Source of the DNA: Gammaproteobacteria bacterium
GTDB lineage: Bacteria > Pseudomonadota > Gammaproteobacteria > UBA6429 > Thiohalophilaceae
DNA length: 50,485 bases
Direction of reading: 5' to 3'
NCBI GenBank assembly: GCA_026196045.1
Contig: JAPHRJ010000021.1
Coordinates: forward strand, 1-50,485
A model generated the notes under the pieces. It saw only the letters and a program-made list of their open reading frames with translations, searched no databases and was not told the DNA's origin. Made by a program: the position numbers and the translations under genes. Positions 23,545 through 34,723 of the stretch are shown in pieces. Within the stretch, counting starts at the first letter, position 1, and each line of letters opens with the position of its first letter.

Positions 23545-24681
23545 TTAATTAGCCATCAGTTTACGATGGGTCTGTATAGACATCAGAATACCGAAGCCTG
23601 CCATCAGGGTCACGATTGATGTTCCACCATAACTGACCAGAGGTAAAGGCACACCTACGACAGGCAATATACCGGATACCATTCCAATGTTGACGAAAAC
23701 ATAAACAAAAAAGGTCAGGGTAATACTGCCTGCAATGAGTCGGCCAAAGGTACTTTGTGCCTGCATGGCGATAATCAGGCCGCGTGTAATAATAAAAGCA
23801 TACAGGCTTAACAGGATCAGAATGCCGAGAAAACCAAATTCCTCACTGAATACGGCGAATACAAAGTCAGTTGAACGTTCGGGTAGAAAATCCAGATGTG
23901 ACTGGGTGCCATTAAGCCAGCCTTTACCATAAAGCCCGCCTGAACCAATGGCGATCGTTGACTGGTTGATATGGTAGCCGGCGCCAAGGGGATCGATTCC
24001 TGGATTAATAAACGTTAAAACCCGCTGTCGTTGATAATCATGTAGCAGATAGTTCCAGACAACCGGGGTACTGGCAGCAATTAAGATCAGTACTGTTCCC
24101 ATAAAACGCCATGACAATCCAGCCAGGATCAAAACAAATACACCTGAACTGGCGATGAGTAGTGATGTTCCCAGATCGGGTTGTTTGGCTACCATCAAGG
24201 TGGGAATGATCAAGGCCAGCGCGGCAATTGTCAGGCGGCCCTTACTCGGAGGTAAGGGGGCGTCGGCAAGATACCAGGCGAGCATCATGGGAACCGCCAG
24301 TTTCATAATTTCCGAAGGCTGAAAGGTGACAAAACCCAGATCCAGCCAGCGTTGCGCACCTTTACCGATCTCACCCATTAATAATACTGCGAAGAGTAAT
24401 AATAGCCCAAGGCCAAAAAGCATCGGGGACCAGAACTGAATACTGTAAGGACTGAACTGGGCAATCGCGATCATGACCAGAAATGCGATTAGAACACGCA
24501 TGCCCTGGCGAGAGACCAGCTCCATACTTTTATCGCCAGCACTATAGAGTACGAATAAGCCAACACCAGCTAACAGGAGAAGGGCAATGAATAGTGCCCA
24601 GTCAATGTGGAGTTTTGGAAAGCGACTACGACGAACACGGCTCTGTGGAGCATCCATGATTTGAGATTGTTGCATGGCCAT
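23545..24681 (-). CDS. mrdB: RodA, SEDS-family peptidoglycan glycosyltransferase
   Basis: A 378-residue integral membrane protein of about ten helices that polymerises glycan strands with PBP2 for rod elongation. Family marks: GAQRWLDLGFVTFQPSEIMKLAVPMMLAWYL, KQPDLGTSLLIASSGVFVL with the essential Asp, GIGSGGLYGKG-type loop (TIAIGSGGLYGKGWLNGTQSHLDFLPERSTDFVFAVFSEEFGF) and GMVSGILPVVGVPLPLVSYGGTSI. Its start lies 2 bases past the mrdA stop; a second ATG two codons later is possible. Coordinated expression with mrdA is clear from spacing. Confidence 0.97.
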   Translation of the reverse strand: MAMQQSQIMDAPQSRVRRSRFPKLHIDWALFIALLLLAGVGLFVLYSAGDKSMELVSRQGMRVLIAFLVMIAIAQFSPYSIQFWSPMLFGLGLLLLFAVLLMGEIGKGAQRWLDLGFVTFQPSEIMKLAVPMMLAWYLADAPLPPSKGRLTIAALALIIPTLMVAKQPDLGTSLLIASSGVFVLILAGLSWRFMGTVLILIAASTPVVWNYLLHDYQRQRVLTFINPGIDPLGAGYHINQSTIAIGSGGLYGKGWLNGTQSHLDFLPERSTDFVFAVFSEEFGFLGILILLSLYAFIITRGLIIAMQAQSTFGRLIAGSITLTFFVYVFVNIGMVSGILPVVGVPLPLVSYGGTSIVTLMAGFGILMSIQTHRKLMAN

Positions 24682-24683
24682 AC

Positions 24684-26558
24684 TCAGTTCTCCGTATTTA
24701 AAAGGTATTGATCCATTACCCTGCGAGCAATAGGCGCGGCTATCGCACCACCACTACCACCATTTTCTACAATGACGGCGACAGCAATCTGGGGATCTTC
24801 AACAGGGGCAAAACCAATAAACAGGGCATGGTCGCGTAGTTTTTTCTTAATGTCTTCCTCGACATATTCCTCATCCTGTTTAATACCAAAAACCTGCGCC
24901 GTTCCGGTTTTACCCGCAATCTTGAATGGGAGATTGCGGCTAATGCGACGAGCCGTACCATGTACACCATGGACGACCTGTTCCATGGCATTAATAATCG
25001 TTTGCCAGTGATTTTCTTCTGCATGAGGTCGTTGTTTCACTGGGGTTGAAGGAATCGTGGTGAACTCAGTCGTTTCCGGTGATTCTACTGCATAGAGCAT
25101 CTGTGGTTGCATTCGTCCACCACGCAGACTCAGGGTGGCGGTAATACTGGAAAGTTGTAGTGGAGTAGTCAGCATAAAGCCCTGGCCAATCCCGGTGATT
25201 AACGTTTCCCCCGGAAACCAGGGTAGCTGGCGAGCACGGCGTTTCCAGGCAGGTGATGGCATGAGCCCGGCTTTTTCACCTTCAACATCAATCCCTGTCA
25301 GTTCACCCAGCCCAAACTGGGAAAGATAGCTGTAGATGTTATCGATGCCCAGGGCCAGAGACAGATCATAAAAATAAACATCACAGGATTCGACAATGGC
25401 CTTGGTTAAATCGGTTGCACTGTGACCTTCTTTCTTCCAGTCACGATAACGACGAGGATCATTCTTTAAGGTGTACCAACCAGGACAGTCGATTTCCTGG
25501 TGTGAATTTACTTCACCAAATTCCAGGCCTGCCAGACCAATCAGAGGTTTAACCGTTGAGCCTGGAGGATATTGCCCACGCAGAGCCCGGTTAAACAGGG
25601 GGCGATCTGGAGAGTCGCGCAACTGTGCATAGGTTTTCGTATCGATGCCGTTTACGAATAAGTTGGGATCAAAAGTCGGCAGGCTGGCCAGTGCTAGCAC
25701 GGCCCCATCACGAGGATCGATGGCAACCAGAGCGCCAGTATTGTATTCGCTGTCCTTACTGGAAAACCCCTGCTCGGCAATCGCCTGTAGTTTTACGTCG
25801 AGGTTTAAATAGAGGTTCTTTCCTGGAATCGGCAGGGTACGTTCCAGTACGCGAAGAATTCGACCTTGCGCGTTGGTTTCAACGCGTTGGAAGCCAACCG
25901 TACCATGCAGGAGATCTTCGTAGGATTTTTCAATACCAATTTTACCAATATGATTAGTACCAGAATAATCGGATTCATCAATCCGACTGGCTTCGGCTTC
26001 ATTAATCCGGCCGACATAGCCAACGGCATGTGCGGCCAGTGAGCCTAGTGGGTAGTGGCGTGTAAGTTGAGCATCGATTTCAACACCGGCCAGGCGGTAT
26101 TGATTGACGGCAATCCGGGCGACTTCCTGATCGTTTAAGCGAAAGCGCAGGGGCACGCCTTCAAAACGACGCTTATGGCGTTTGCGATATTTTTTAAAGC
26201 GAGCGATGTCCTGCTCGGTAAGATTAATTAGTTTATCGAGTTCAGCCAGTGTTTGTTCTAAATTATCGATATGCTCGGGTACCAGTTCGAGGGTGAAGCT
26301 GGGCAGGTTTTGCGCCAGCAATATACCATTACGATCATAAATGAGTCCGCGTATTGGTGGGATGGGTAAGGTATTAACGCGATTATTTTCTGATAACAGT
26401 GAGTAGTGGCCTACATTAACGATCTGTAAATAGACAAGTCGTGTAATCAGAATGGCCGTCATGAGCATCACGACAATCGCAGCAATAATAACACGCTGAT
26501 TGAAGATCAGAGTTTCACGAACGTGATCCTTTAAGGTGAGGCGTTTGCTTCGAGCCAT
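24684..26558 (-). CDS. mrdA: Penicillin-binding protein 2
   Basis: A 624-residue class B PBP, the elongation-specific transpeptidase partnered with RodA. An N-terminal membrane anchor (about 22-44) is followed by the dimerisation domain (PPIRGLIYDRNGILLAQNLPSFTLELVPE) and the transpeptidase domain with PGSTVKPLIGLAGLE (Ser-x-x-Lys), SCDVYFYDL (Ser-x-Asp) and KTGTAQVFG (Lys-Thr-Gly). GLGELTGIDVEGEKAGLMPSPAWK is typical. Length is normal for the family (about 630). It lies 60 bases after mreD, in the arrangement mreBCD-mrdAB found in many gammaproteobacteria. Confidence 0.97.
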   Translation of the reverse strand: MARSKRLTLKDHVRETLIFNQRVIIAAIVVMLMTAILITRLVYLQIVNVGHYSLLSENNRVNTLPIPPIRGLIYDRNGILLAQNLPSFTLELVPEHIDNLEQTLAELDKLINLTEQDIARFKKYRKRHKRRFEGVPLRFRLNDQEVARIAVNQYRLAGVEIDAQLTRHYPLGSLAAHAVGYVGRINEAEASRIDESDYSGTNHIGKIGIEKSYEDLLHGTVGFQRVETNAQGRILRVLERTLPIPGKNLYLNLDVKLQAIAEQGFSSKDSEYNTGALVAIDPRDGAVLALASLPTFDPNLFVNGIDTKTYAQLRDSPDRPLFNRALRGQYPPGSTVKPLIGLAGLEFGEVNSHQEIDCPGWYTLKNDPRRYRDWKKEGHSATDLTKAIVESCDVYFYDLSLALGIDNIYSYLSQFGLGELTGIDVEGEKAGLMPSPAWKRRARQLPWFPGETLITGIGQGFMLTTPLQLSSITATLSLRGGRMQPQMLYAVESPETTEFTTIPSTPVKQRPHAEENHWQTIINAMEQVVHGVHGTARRISRNLPFKIAGKTGTAQVFGIKQDEEYVEEDIKKKLRDHALFIGFAPVEDPQIAVAVIVENGGSGGAIAAPIARRVMDQYLLNTEN

Positions 26559-26618
26559 ACTTTATTTTACGTGCCTGTCGATCTTCAGGGTCATTGTCAT
26601 TGAATAAATAATAAAGGC

Positions 26619-27110
26619 CTAGTTCACCTGATAATAACGGCGGACATTTCGCATTAGTATGAATATCGCTGGCCAGGTTATTGCACCTGCAACAGGTGAA
26701 ATAATGATCATCCAGAATTCCGGTGCGATACCCTGGGTTCCCTTGATCCAGAAAATAATAATGGTGGCTAACAGTGTGATCAGAAAAATTGAAATGGATT
26801 GTTGCCACAGTGGTACGACACGAATACGTTGATGCATGTGCAGGGTAATAAAGGCAATCAGTGCCAGCGCTAAAGCATATTGTCCTAACAGGGCATCACG
26901 CAGTACATCCAGCAATAGACCCAGGAACCAGCCAATACCAATACCAATACGATGCGGCAGGGCCATGCACCAGTAAATCAGCACCAGCATGATCCATTCC
27001 GGCATAAAAGCCTGAAGTTCAAGTGGTAAGGGAATGATACTGAGTGCAAAAGCAACAATGAAACTGAATACAATAACCCAGTTGTTGCGACCCTTATCCT
27101 GAATACTCAT
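26619..27110 (-). CDS. mreD: Rod shape-determining protein MreD
   Basis: A 163-residue protein with about five membrane helices. Family marks: PLPLELQAFMPEWIMLVLIYWCMALPHRIGIGIGWFLGLLLDVLRDALLGQYALALALIAFITLHMHQRIRVVPLWQQS. It forms the membrane part of the MreBCD elongation complex. The start overlaps the mreC stop by 4 bases (27107-27110), typical of translational coupling. The C terminus ends in a charged RNVRRYYQVN. Confidence 0.95.
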   Translation of the reverse strand: MSIQDKGRNNWVIVFSFIVAFALSIIPLPLELQAFMPEWIMLVLIYWCMALPHRIGIGIGWFLGLLLDVLRDALLGQYALALALIAFITLHMHQRIRVVPLWQQSISIFLITLLATIIIFWIKGTQGIAPEFWMIIISPVAGAITWPAIFILMRNVRRYYQVN

Positions 27111-28000
27111 TCCCTATTTTCCTCCTGGTGCTCCTCTTTATTGGGATAACAGGGGTTATCAGTAGGAGCGGTGGCGCTATGTGATGGCCAGACCAGCAGG
27201 ACTTCACGACTGCGATCCAGTTTGGCCAGGGGTTCAGCCAGGACCTGTGCAAAGGGCAAACTGGGGTTGGTGTTAACTTTTGTGATTCTCGCCACGGGAT
27301 AGCCTGCAGGAAATACGCAACCAAGGCCAGACGTTACCAGTTGATCACCAATCTGAATATCGGCATTGTTGGGTAGATGAAGTAACTCAAGCCGGTTGTC
27401 TCCCCCGGTACCAACCGCTACGGTACGTAAGCCATTACGAATAATCTGTACGGGAAGTACATGGCTGGGATCGGTGATCAGTACGGCCGTGCTGGTTAAG
27501 GGATTAACATGAATAATTTTTCCCATGATGCCATCCGCATCAACCAGAGGCTGGCTTTCAAAAATCTCATCATTTTGCCAGCCTTTGTTAAGGATAATCT
27601 GGCGGCGAAAAGGATCCAGATCGACCGCAAGCAACTCAGCAATTAATACCCGTTCACCAACACGCTTTGAGGATTTGAGTAATTCACGCAGCTGAACATT
27701 TTCAGTTTCAATAAAGGTCAGTTTCTGTAGCTGGACTTTTAATAACTGGTTTTGTGTACGCAGGGTGGTATTTTCTTCCTGGAGTGTTTCGCGTGTGACC
27801 AGCGTTTCGGAAGTCCAGTCAAAAAAACTGGTTGGCAGGTTAACCATGTATTGTACGGGGTAGACAATGACAGAAAGTCCGGCACGTAGATTTCGCACAT
27901 AGTCTGTACGAGAGTCAAGCATCATTAACAGCAGGGACACCAGCATGACAATCAGCAGGCGTACTCCGTTTGATGGGCCTTGTATAAATAAAAGTTTAAC
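27107..28000 (-). CDS. mreC: Rod shape-determining protein MreC (start interpreted as GTT at 28000)
   Basis: A periplasmic scaffold protein with an N-terminal membrane helix (LLIVMLVSLLLMMLD), a coiled coil (about 75-110 of the extended form, ETLQEENTTLRTQNQLLKVQLQKL) and a beta-rich C-terminal domain (GKIIHVNPLTSTAVLITDPSHVLPVQIIRNGLRTVAVGTG). The first ATG is at 27946, but in the same frame 18 codons upstream lies KLLFIQGPSNGVRLLIV, which matches the usual MreC opening (MKxLFxxGPSxxxRL). That extension has no ATG, GTG or TTG; the codon aligned with Met is GTT at 28000-27998, with GGGGAG 7 bases upstream. If the start is really ATG 27946, the membrane helix would be cut. See findings. Confidence 0.88.
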   Translation of the reverse strand, partial: VKLLFIQGPSNGVRLLIVMLVSLLLMMLDSRTDYVRNLRAGLSVIVYPVQYMVNLPTSFFDWTSETLVTRETLQEENTTLRTQNQLLKVQLQKLTFIETENVQLRELLKSSKRVGERVLIAELLAVDLDPFRRQIILNKGWQNDEIFESQPLVDADGIMGKIIHVNPLTSTAVLITDPSHVLPVQIIRNGLRTVAVGTGGDNRLELLHLPNNADIQIGDQLVTSGLGCVFPAGYPVARITKVNTNPSLPFAQVLAEPLAKLDRSREVLLVWPSHSATAPTDNPCYPNKEEHQEENRE

Positions 28001-28235
28001 GGGTATTCTCCCCAGAAAATATCATCAAGACTGGTTAATACATTCTGAGCTGCCAGAGTAGCGGTGTTGGTAATATAGCTGGCTCGTTGCTGAAGTCCTT
28101 CATATTACACACCACATCTGGCTTTTAATTATTGTATAAATTCTATTTGTTTTCTGAACAGTAGATATAAACCTGTATCTCTCGTTTACAGTTTGTTGTG
28201 TTCAGAACAATGAATAAGGTGGAAACGAATCCAGC

Positions 28236-29318
<1,083 letters not shown>

Positions 29319-29561
29319 TTAATAAAATAGAGGGGCTTTGGGCAAGCCATCAACTGTGATAACTTTATAAATTCGCCCAAAACATTAATACATTTTTATA
29401 TTTGCTACCATTTGCCCGTAAAACCGGGAAATGTGGAGCAAGTTTAAGGCATATACACGCTGTTTGCTTGTCTTTTTTGCATACTAATGTTGTGACAAAT
29501 ATTGGTTTATTGATCTGCAAATCATGACTGTGAACAGAGTCACATTTCACTGAGGATTACG

Positions 29562-29849
29562 ATGTCACTCGACAAGCAAGATGTAGAAAAAATAGCCCAT
29601 CTGGCGCGCCTGGCCATTGATGAAAAAGATATCCCAAACTATGCACAAAATCTGTCCAATATTTTGGAGTTGGTAGAACAGATGGATGCGGTGAATACCG
29701 ATGATGTGAGTCCCATGGCGCATCCGACCGATGCCATGCAACGACTGCGTGAAGACGAAGTCACTGAGACCAACCAGCGTGAGCAGTTCCAGACAGTTGC
29801 TCCTCAGGTTGAAGATGGCCTGTATCTGGTGCCCAAGGTCATTGAATGA
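29562..29849 (+). CDS. gatC: Asp/Glu-tRNA amidotransferase subunit C
   Basis: A 95-residue subunit of GatCAB, which amidates Glu-tRNA(Gln) or Asp-tRNA(Asn). Family signature: [61 protein letters not shown], with the DDVxPxxHP stretch. GAGG is 8 bases before the ATG. It leads gatC-gatA-gatB and diverges from mreB, sharing a 279-base upstream region. Confidence 0.95.
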   Translation: MSLDKQDVEKIAHLARLAIDEKDIPNYAQNLSNILELVEQMDAVNTDDVSPMAHPTDAMQRLREDEVTETNQREQFQTVAPQVEDGLYLVPKVIE

Positions 29850-29905
29850 TCTCTGACTCTTCAGTACCGACAACCCTCACGAAAAAACTATTGAGAATCA
29901 AATAG

Positions 29906-31360
29906 ATGCATAACAAAACCATTGCTGAGCTAGCGCTTGGCCTGCGTAATGGGGAGTTCTCCAGCGAAGAATTAACTCGTCATACTCTGGCGAGGATAGC
30001 GTCGCTGGACAAGGAACTGAACAGTTTTATTACGGTTAGTAGTGAACATGCATTGGCTCAGGCCAAAGCCGCTGATGAGCGTCTTGCCAACGGTAACGCC
30101 GACGCCCTGACGGGTATCCCCATCGCACAAAAAGATATTTTCTGCACCAATGGTATTCGTACTTCCTGTGGCTCAAACATGCTGGACAATTTTATTGCAC
30201 CCTATGATTCCACGGTTGTGAGCAAGTTTAATTCTGCCGGGGCCGTCATGGTGGGTAAGACCAACATGGATGAGTTTGCCATGGGCTCATCAAATGAAAC
30301 CAGCTTTTATGGCCCAGTCAAAAATCCCTGGAATACCAATACCGTACCGGGCGGTTCGTCTGGTGGTTCGGCGGCGGCGGTGGCGGCACGTCTGGTACCG
30401 GGTACGACGGGTACGGACACGGGCGGTTCTATTCGTCAGCCGGCGGCTTTATGTGGAGTGACTGGAATCAAGCCAACTTATGGTCGCGTATCTCGTTACG
30501 GCATGATTGCCTTTGCTTCCAGCCTGGATCAGGGCGGAGCCTTTGCCCAGACGGCGGAGGATGCCGGTTTGATTCTGGGCGCGATGTCTGGTTTTGATGA
30601 ACGTGATTCCACCAGTATCGATAAGCCAGTACCGGATTATCAGGCGGATCTGAATAAAGATATCAAGGGACTCAAAATTGGTTTACCGAAAGAGTTTTTC
30701 AGTGAAGGGCTGGATAATGAGGTCGCCAGGGTTATTGAAGCGGCGATTGAAGAATACAAAAAACTGGGTGCGGAAATTGTTGAAATCAGCCTGCCCAATT
30801 CAGGTTTATCTGTCCCAGCCTATTATGTTGTGGCTCCAGCAGAATGTTCTTCCAACCTGTCGCGTTTTGATGGAGTGCGCTTTGGACACCGTTGTGAGAA
30901 CCCTGATGATCTGGAAGATCTTTACAAACGTTCTCGTGGTGAAGGATTTGGGGCTGAAGTGAAACGCCGAATTCTCGTCGGAGCTTATGTACTTTCGGCT
31001 GGCTATTACGATGCTTACTATTTAAAAGCACAAAAAGTTCGCCGCCTGATCAGCGAAGATTTCAAACAGGCCTTTGAAAAAGTGGATGTTATTCTTGGCC
31101 CCACTACCCCTTCGGTTGCCTTTAACCTGGGTGAGAAGGCGGATGATCCTGTCAACATGTATTTATCGGATACCTATACCATCGCGGTAAACATGGCCGG
31201 TTTACCGGGCATGTCTGTCCCCGCAGGTTTTGTAAACCAGCTACCGGTTGGTCTACAGATCATTGGTAATTATTTTGAAGAAGGTCGTTTACTGAACGTG
31301 GCTCACAAGTATCAGCAGGTCACCGACTGGCATCAACGAACCCCGCAGGGGTTTGAGTGA
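29906..31360 (+). CDS. gatA: Asp/Glu-tRNA amidotransferase subunit A
   Basis: A 484-residue amidase that makes ammonia from glutamine or asparagine for GatB. The Ser-cisSer-Lys triad is in [24 protein letters not shown] (Lys), [37 protein letters not shown] (both Ser). Other typical stretches: [24 protein letters not shown] and [25 protein letters not shown]. Length and layout are normal. It follows gatC by 56 bases. A 12-base inverted repeat and an AT-rich hairpin separate it from gatB. Confidence 0.97.
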   Translation: MHNKTIAELALGLRNGEFSSEELTRHTLARIASLDKELNSFITVSSEHALAQAKAADERLANGNADALTGIPIAQKDIFCTNGIRTSCGSNMLDNFIAPYDSTVVSKFNSAGAVMVGKTNMDEFAMGSSNETSFYGPVKNPWNTNTVPGGSSGGSAAAVAARLVPGTTGTDTGGSIRQPAALCGVTGIKPTYGRVSRYGMIAFASSLDQGGAFAQTAEDAGLILGAMSGFDERDSTSIDKPVPDYQADLNKDIKGLKIGLPKEFFSEGLDNEVARVIEAAIEEYKKLGAEIVEISLPNSGLSVPAYYVVAPAECSSNLSRFDGVRFGHRCENPDDLEDLYKRSRGEGFGAEVKRRILVGAYVLSAGYYDAYYLKAQKVRRLISEDFKQAFEKVDVILGPTTPSVAFNLGEKADDPVNMYLSDTYTIAVNMAGLPGMSVPAGFVNQLPVGLQIIGNYFEEGRLLNVAHKYQQVTDWHQRTPQGFE

Positions 31361-31476
31361 CGAGTGACAAGGGACGAGTAACAAAGACCTTTTAATATAT
31401 TTATACTATGTAGTTAAAAGGAACAGGTTTAGGATTATATAAATGTAGCCGGGTGAAAATTATTCCTTGTCACTCG
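31361..31476. repeat. Inverted repeat with AT-rich hairpin between gatA and gatB
   Basis: CGAGTGACAAGG (31361-31372) and CCTTGTCACTCG (31465-31476) are exact inverted copies 92 bases apart. Between them, CCTTTTAA (31388-31395) pairs with TTAAAAGG (31414-31421). A partial related sequence, GACGAGTAAC, appears at 31373-31382 and again at 32949-32958 before hslO. Short degenerate repeat units seem to sit in this operon's gaps. Confidence 0.65.
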
Positions 31477-31500
31477 CTACCTGTACCTAGGAACTGAATT

Positions 31501-32931
31501 ATGTGGGAAACAGTTATTGGGCTGGAGATTCATACCCAGCTGGCGACAAAGAGTAAAATTTTTTCCGGGGCTTCAACCGCCTATGGTGCGGAGCCAAATA
31601 CGCAGGCCTGTGCGGTAGATCTTGGTTTGCCGGGAGTATTACCAGTGCTCAATCAACAGGCCGTGTTAATGGCTGTTAAGTTTGGCTTGGCGATTGATGC
31701 CGAAGTGGCACCCATATCCGTGTTTGCACGCAAGAATTATTTTTACCCAGATTTACCTAAAGGCTATCAGATCAGTCAGTTTGAATTACCCATCGTAGGC
31801 AAAGGTACGCTGACGATTGAACTCGAAGATGGCAGTTCAAAAGTGGTTGGCGTTACACGTGCTCATCTGGAAGAAGATGCGGGTAAGTCTTTGCATGAAG
31901 ATTTTCATGGCATGACTGGAGTGGATTTAAATCGTGCGGGAACACCGTTACTCGAGATCGTATCTGAACCAGATATGCGTTCAGCAAAAGAAGCCGTGGC
32001 CTATATGCGCAAGATGCATTCACTGGTGCGTTATCTTGGCATTAGTGATGGCAACATGCAGGAAGGTTCTTTTCGTTGTGATGCCAACGTATCGGTACGG
32101 CCGAAAGGTCAGGAAGAGTTTGGTACACGTACTGAGTTAAAAAATATTAACTCATTTCGTTTTGTTGAACGGGCTATCGATTTTGAAGTAGAACGCCAGA
32201 TTGACCTTATTGAAGGCGGTGGGAAAGTAACTCAGGAAACCCGCCTTTATGACCCCAATAAACATGAAACACGTTCCATGCGTTCGAAAGAAGAAGCGAT
32301 GGATTATCGTTATTTTCCTGATCCGGATTTACTACCGGTTGAAGTCACAGCGGAAACGAAGGAAAACATACGCAGGACCTTGCCGGAATTACCGGATGCC
32401 AAGAAAGCACGTTTCATGGAATCCTTTGCTTTGAACGCCGAAGATGCCGGTATTTTAACAACCAGTCGAGATATGGCAGATTATTTTGAGCAAGTTATAA
32501 AAGCGACCGATGATATCAAATTGTCAGCAAACTGGATAATGGGAGACCTGTCTGGCTTCCTGAATAAAGAAGGCAAGGAAATTAATGAATCACCGGTAAC
32601 AGCTGAAATGCTGGCGGGAATGATTAATCGTATTAAGGACAATACTATCTCCGGCAAAATTGCTAAAGAAGTTTTTGAGGCCATGTGGAATGGTGAAGGT
32701 GATGCTGATGCCATTATCAAAAGCAAAGGTTTAAAACAGATCACTGACACAGGTGCTATCGAAGCCATTGTCGATGAGATTATTGCCGCTAATCCTGGTC
32801 AGGTTGAACAGCTTAAAGCAGGCAAAGACAAACTGATGGGTTTCTTTGTTGGTCAGGTGATGAAACAAACCCAGGGCAAAGCCAATCCCGGACAGGTTAA
32901 CCAGTTACTTAAGCAAAAGTTAGAACTGTAA
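31501..32931 (+). CDS. gatB: Asp/Glu-tRNA amidotransferase subunit B
   Basis: A 476-residue kinase-like subunit that activates the misacylated Glu or Asp on tRNA with ATP. Signature: [53 protein letters not shown]-type [24 protein letters not shown] and the C-terminal YqeY-like tail ([17 protein letters not shown]). AGGAA is 8 bases before the ATG. GatCAB beside no visible GlnRS or AsnRS in the window means which tRNA it serves cannot be decided here. Confidence 0.97.
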   Translation: MWETVIGLEIHTQLATKSKIFSGASTAYGAEPNTQACAVDLGLPGVLPVLNQQAVLMAVKFGLAIDAEVAPISVFARKNYFYPDLPKGYQISQFELPIVGKGTLTIELEDGSSKVVGVTRAHLEEDAGKSLHEDFHGMTGVDLNRAGTPLLEIVSEPDMRSAKEAVAYMRKMHSLVRYLGISDGNMQEGSFRCDANVSVRPKGQEEFGTRTELKNINSFRFVERAIDFEVERQIDLIEGGGKVTQETRLYDPNKHETRSMRSKEEAMDYRYFPDPDLLPVEVTAETKENIRRTLPELPDAKKARFMESFALNAEDAGILTTSRDMADYFEQVIKATDDIKLSANWIMGDLSGFLNKEGKEINESPVTAEMLAGMINRIKDNTISGKIAKEVFEAMWNGEGDADAIIKSKGLKQITDTGAIEAIVDEIIAANPGQVEQLKAGKDKLMGFFVGQVMKQTQGKANPGQVNQLLKQKLEL

Positions 32932-32978
32932 TAATATTCTTAATATATGACGAGTAACTTGTCCCTGGCCACTGGTTT

Positions 32979-33854
32979 ATGATGAAAGACTCCCTGCAAC
33001 GATTTCTATTTGAAAATGCGGATATCCGTGGTGATATTGTGCATCTGGATGCCACCTGGCAAGCCGTCCTTGAACGTCATAACTATCCCCGCCCGGTCAG
33101 GGACCTATTAGGTGAAATGATGGTAGCGGCTGTACTTCTCTCCTCAACCTTGAAGTACAAAGGGCGTTTGATCATACAAATACAGGGAGATGGTCCGATC
33201 TCTCTCATGGTGGTTGAATGTACCAGTGATCGTACCTTGCGTGGAGTTGCCCATTCACAACCGGTTGTCGAGGCAGCTAATCTACAGGGGCTGGTTGGTG
33301 CCGGTCGTCTGGCCATTACTCTGGAACCAGAACATAGCAAGGAACGTTATCAAAGTATTGTTGAGCTGACAGGTGAAACACTGGCTGATGCGCTGGATAA
33401 TTATTTAGAAGTCTCGGAGCAATTGGCAACCCATCTCTGGTTATCTGTCGATGATAATCGTGCAGGGGGATTATTAGTACAGAAACTTCCTGATACCGAC
33501 AAACAGCATGATAAAGATGCCTGGAATCGAGTTGAACAATTAGCTTCAACCATTACCTCATCAGAACTGCTTAACCTTGGTGCGGATGAAATCATTCATC
33601 GTCTGTTTCATGAAGAAGATATTCGAGTATTTGAATCGGATCCTGTTTGTTTCCGCTGCACCTGTAGTCGTGACAGAGTCTCTAATATGCTGAAAACACT
33701 GGGTCGCAAAGAAGTGGAGTCAATCATTGAAGATGAGGGACTGATCCAGGTGGCCTGTGAATTCTGTAATCACAAGTATGAATTTGATACGGTAGACTGT
33801 GAACAGTTATTTATCGCGTCTATCTCGCCGGATTCCCCGACTACCAGACAATAG
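32979..33854 (+). CDS. hslO: Redox-regulated chaperone Hsp33
   Basis: A 291-residue chaperone activated by oxidation. The C-terminal zinc centre is intact: CFRCTCSRDRV provides the C-x-C pair and CEFCNHKYEFD the C-x-x-C pair, the four residues that bind zinc when reduced and form disulfides on oxidative stress. The N-terminal domain shows RGDIVHLDATWQAVLERHNYP and LLGEMMVAAVLLSSTLKYKGRLIIQIQGDGPI. It follows gatB by 47 bases, and converges with the moeB-like gene 14 bases away. The start is one of two adjacent ATGs. Confidence 0.95.
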   Translation: MMKDSLQRFLFENADIRGDIVHLDATWQAVLERHNYPRPVRDLLGEMMVAAVLLSSTLKYKGRLIIQIQGDGPISLMVVECTSDRTLRGVAHSQPVVEAANLQGLVGAGRLAITLEPEHSKERYQSIVELTGETLADALDNYLEVSEQLATHLWLSVDDNRAGGLLVQKLPDTDKQHDKDAWNRVEQLASTITSSELLNLGADEIIHRLFHEEDIRVFESDPVCFRCTCSRDRVSNMLKTLGRKEVESIIEDEGLIQVACEFCNHKYEFDTVDCEQLFIASISPDSPTTRQ

Positions 33855-33868
33855 CCGGTCAGTTGTTA

Positions 33869-34609
33869 TTACACTGAACACACAGGACATCCCGGATCTT
33901 TCTTCAGTTTTAAGGTTCGCCATTCCATGCTCATGGCATCCAGTAGTAATAAGCGGCCGGATAACGGTTCTCCAGTATTTGTTAATACTTTCAATGCTTC
34001 CGTAGCCTGAATGCTGCCGATAATACCGACAACCGGAGCGAGTACACCATTCTCGCTGCAGGTGGCATCCAGTTCACCTTCATCTTTATACAGACAGTGA
34101 TAACAGGGACCTTCGCCATCATTTAAATAAACTGAGACCTGTCCTTCCATACGAATAGCGGCACCAGATACTAATGGTGTCTTTGTTTGCACACAGGCTG
34201 CATTAACGGCAAAGCGTGTGGCAAAGTTATCACTGCCTTCAATAACAATATCGACCTGTTTTATTTGTTCAAGCAGTTCGTTGTCGTCCAGTTTTTTATT
34301 AATAGTCGTGATTTTAATTTCTGGATTCAGGAGGTGTAAGTTATCCCTGGCAGATTCAACTTTAGGACGATCAATATCATCCGTTGTATGAACAATTTGT
34401 CTTTGCAGGTTAGTGAGTTCGACTTTATCAAAGTCAACCAGTATCAGATGGCCAACACCAGCCGCCGCCAGATACATGGAAACAGGCGCGCCTAATCCAC
34501 CCAGGCCAATGATGAGTGCGGTTGCATTGAGTAATTTTTCCTGACCTTGCGCATCAATTTGCGGCAACATAATTTGGCGACTATAGCGCAGAAGTTGATC
34601 ATCGTTCAT
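33869..34609 (-). CDS. moeB: MoeB/ThiF/HesA-family adenylyltransferase
   Basis: A 246-residue E1-like enzyme that adenylates the C terminus of a ubiquitin-like sulfur carrier. The ATP-binding loop is ALIIGLGGLGAPVSMYLAAAGVGHLILVDFDKVELTNLQRQI. Zinc-type cysteines are seen in CYHCLYKDEG and CPVC at the C terminus. DNFATRFAVNAACV and ATCSENGVLAPVVG are characteristic. MoeB (molybdopterin) and ThiF (thiamine) cannot be separated with certainty from sequence reading; I favour MoeB because it follows the hemA-prfA-prmC region as in E. coli-like orders. A His-rich small gene stands between it and prmC. Confidence 0.85.
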   Translation of the reverse strand: MNDDQLLRYSRQIMLPQIDAQGQEKLLNATALIIGLGGLGAPVSMYLAAAGVGHLILVDFDKVELTNLQRQIVHTTDDIDRPKVESARDNLHLLNPEIKITTINKKLDDNELLEQIKQVDIVIEGSDNFATRFAVNAACVQTKTPLVSGAAIRMEGQVSVYLNDGEGPCYHCLYKDEGELDATCSENGVLAPVVGIIGSIQATEALKVLTNTGEPLSGRLLLLDAMSMEWRTLKLKKDPGCPVCSV

Positions 34610-34723
34610 TACAGTAAAAGTCCCAGGATCGTAAAATAAGTATTGGGAAAAAGAATACGTTAAGTGAAAGTGAAAAGATAGTTTCTATAAATGCAAGAAG
34701 CTACAAAGAAGGGTGCGTATGTA

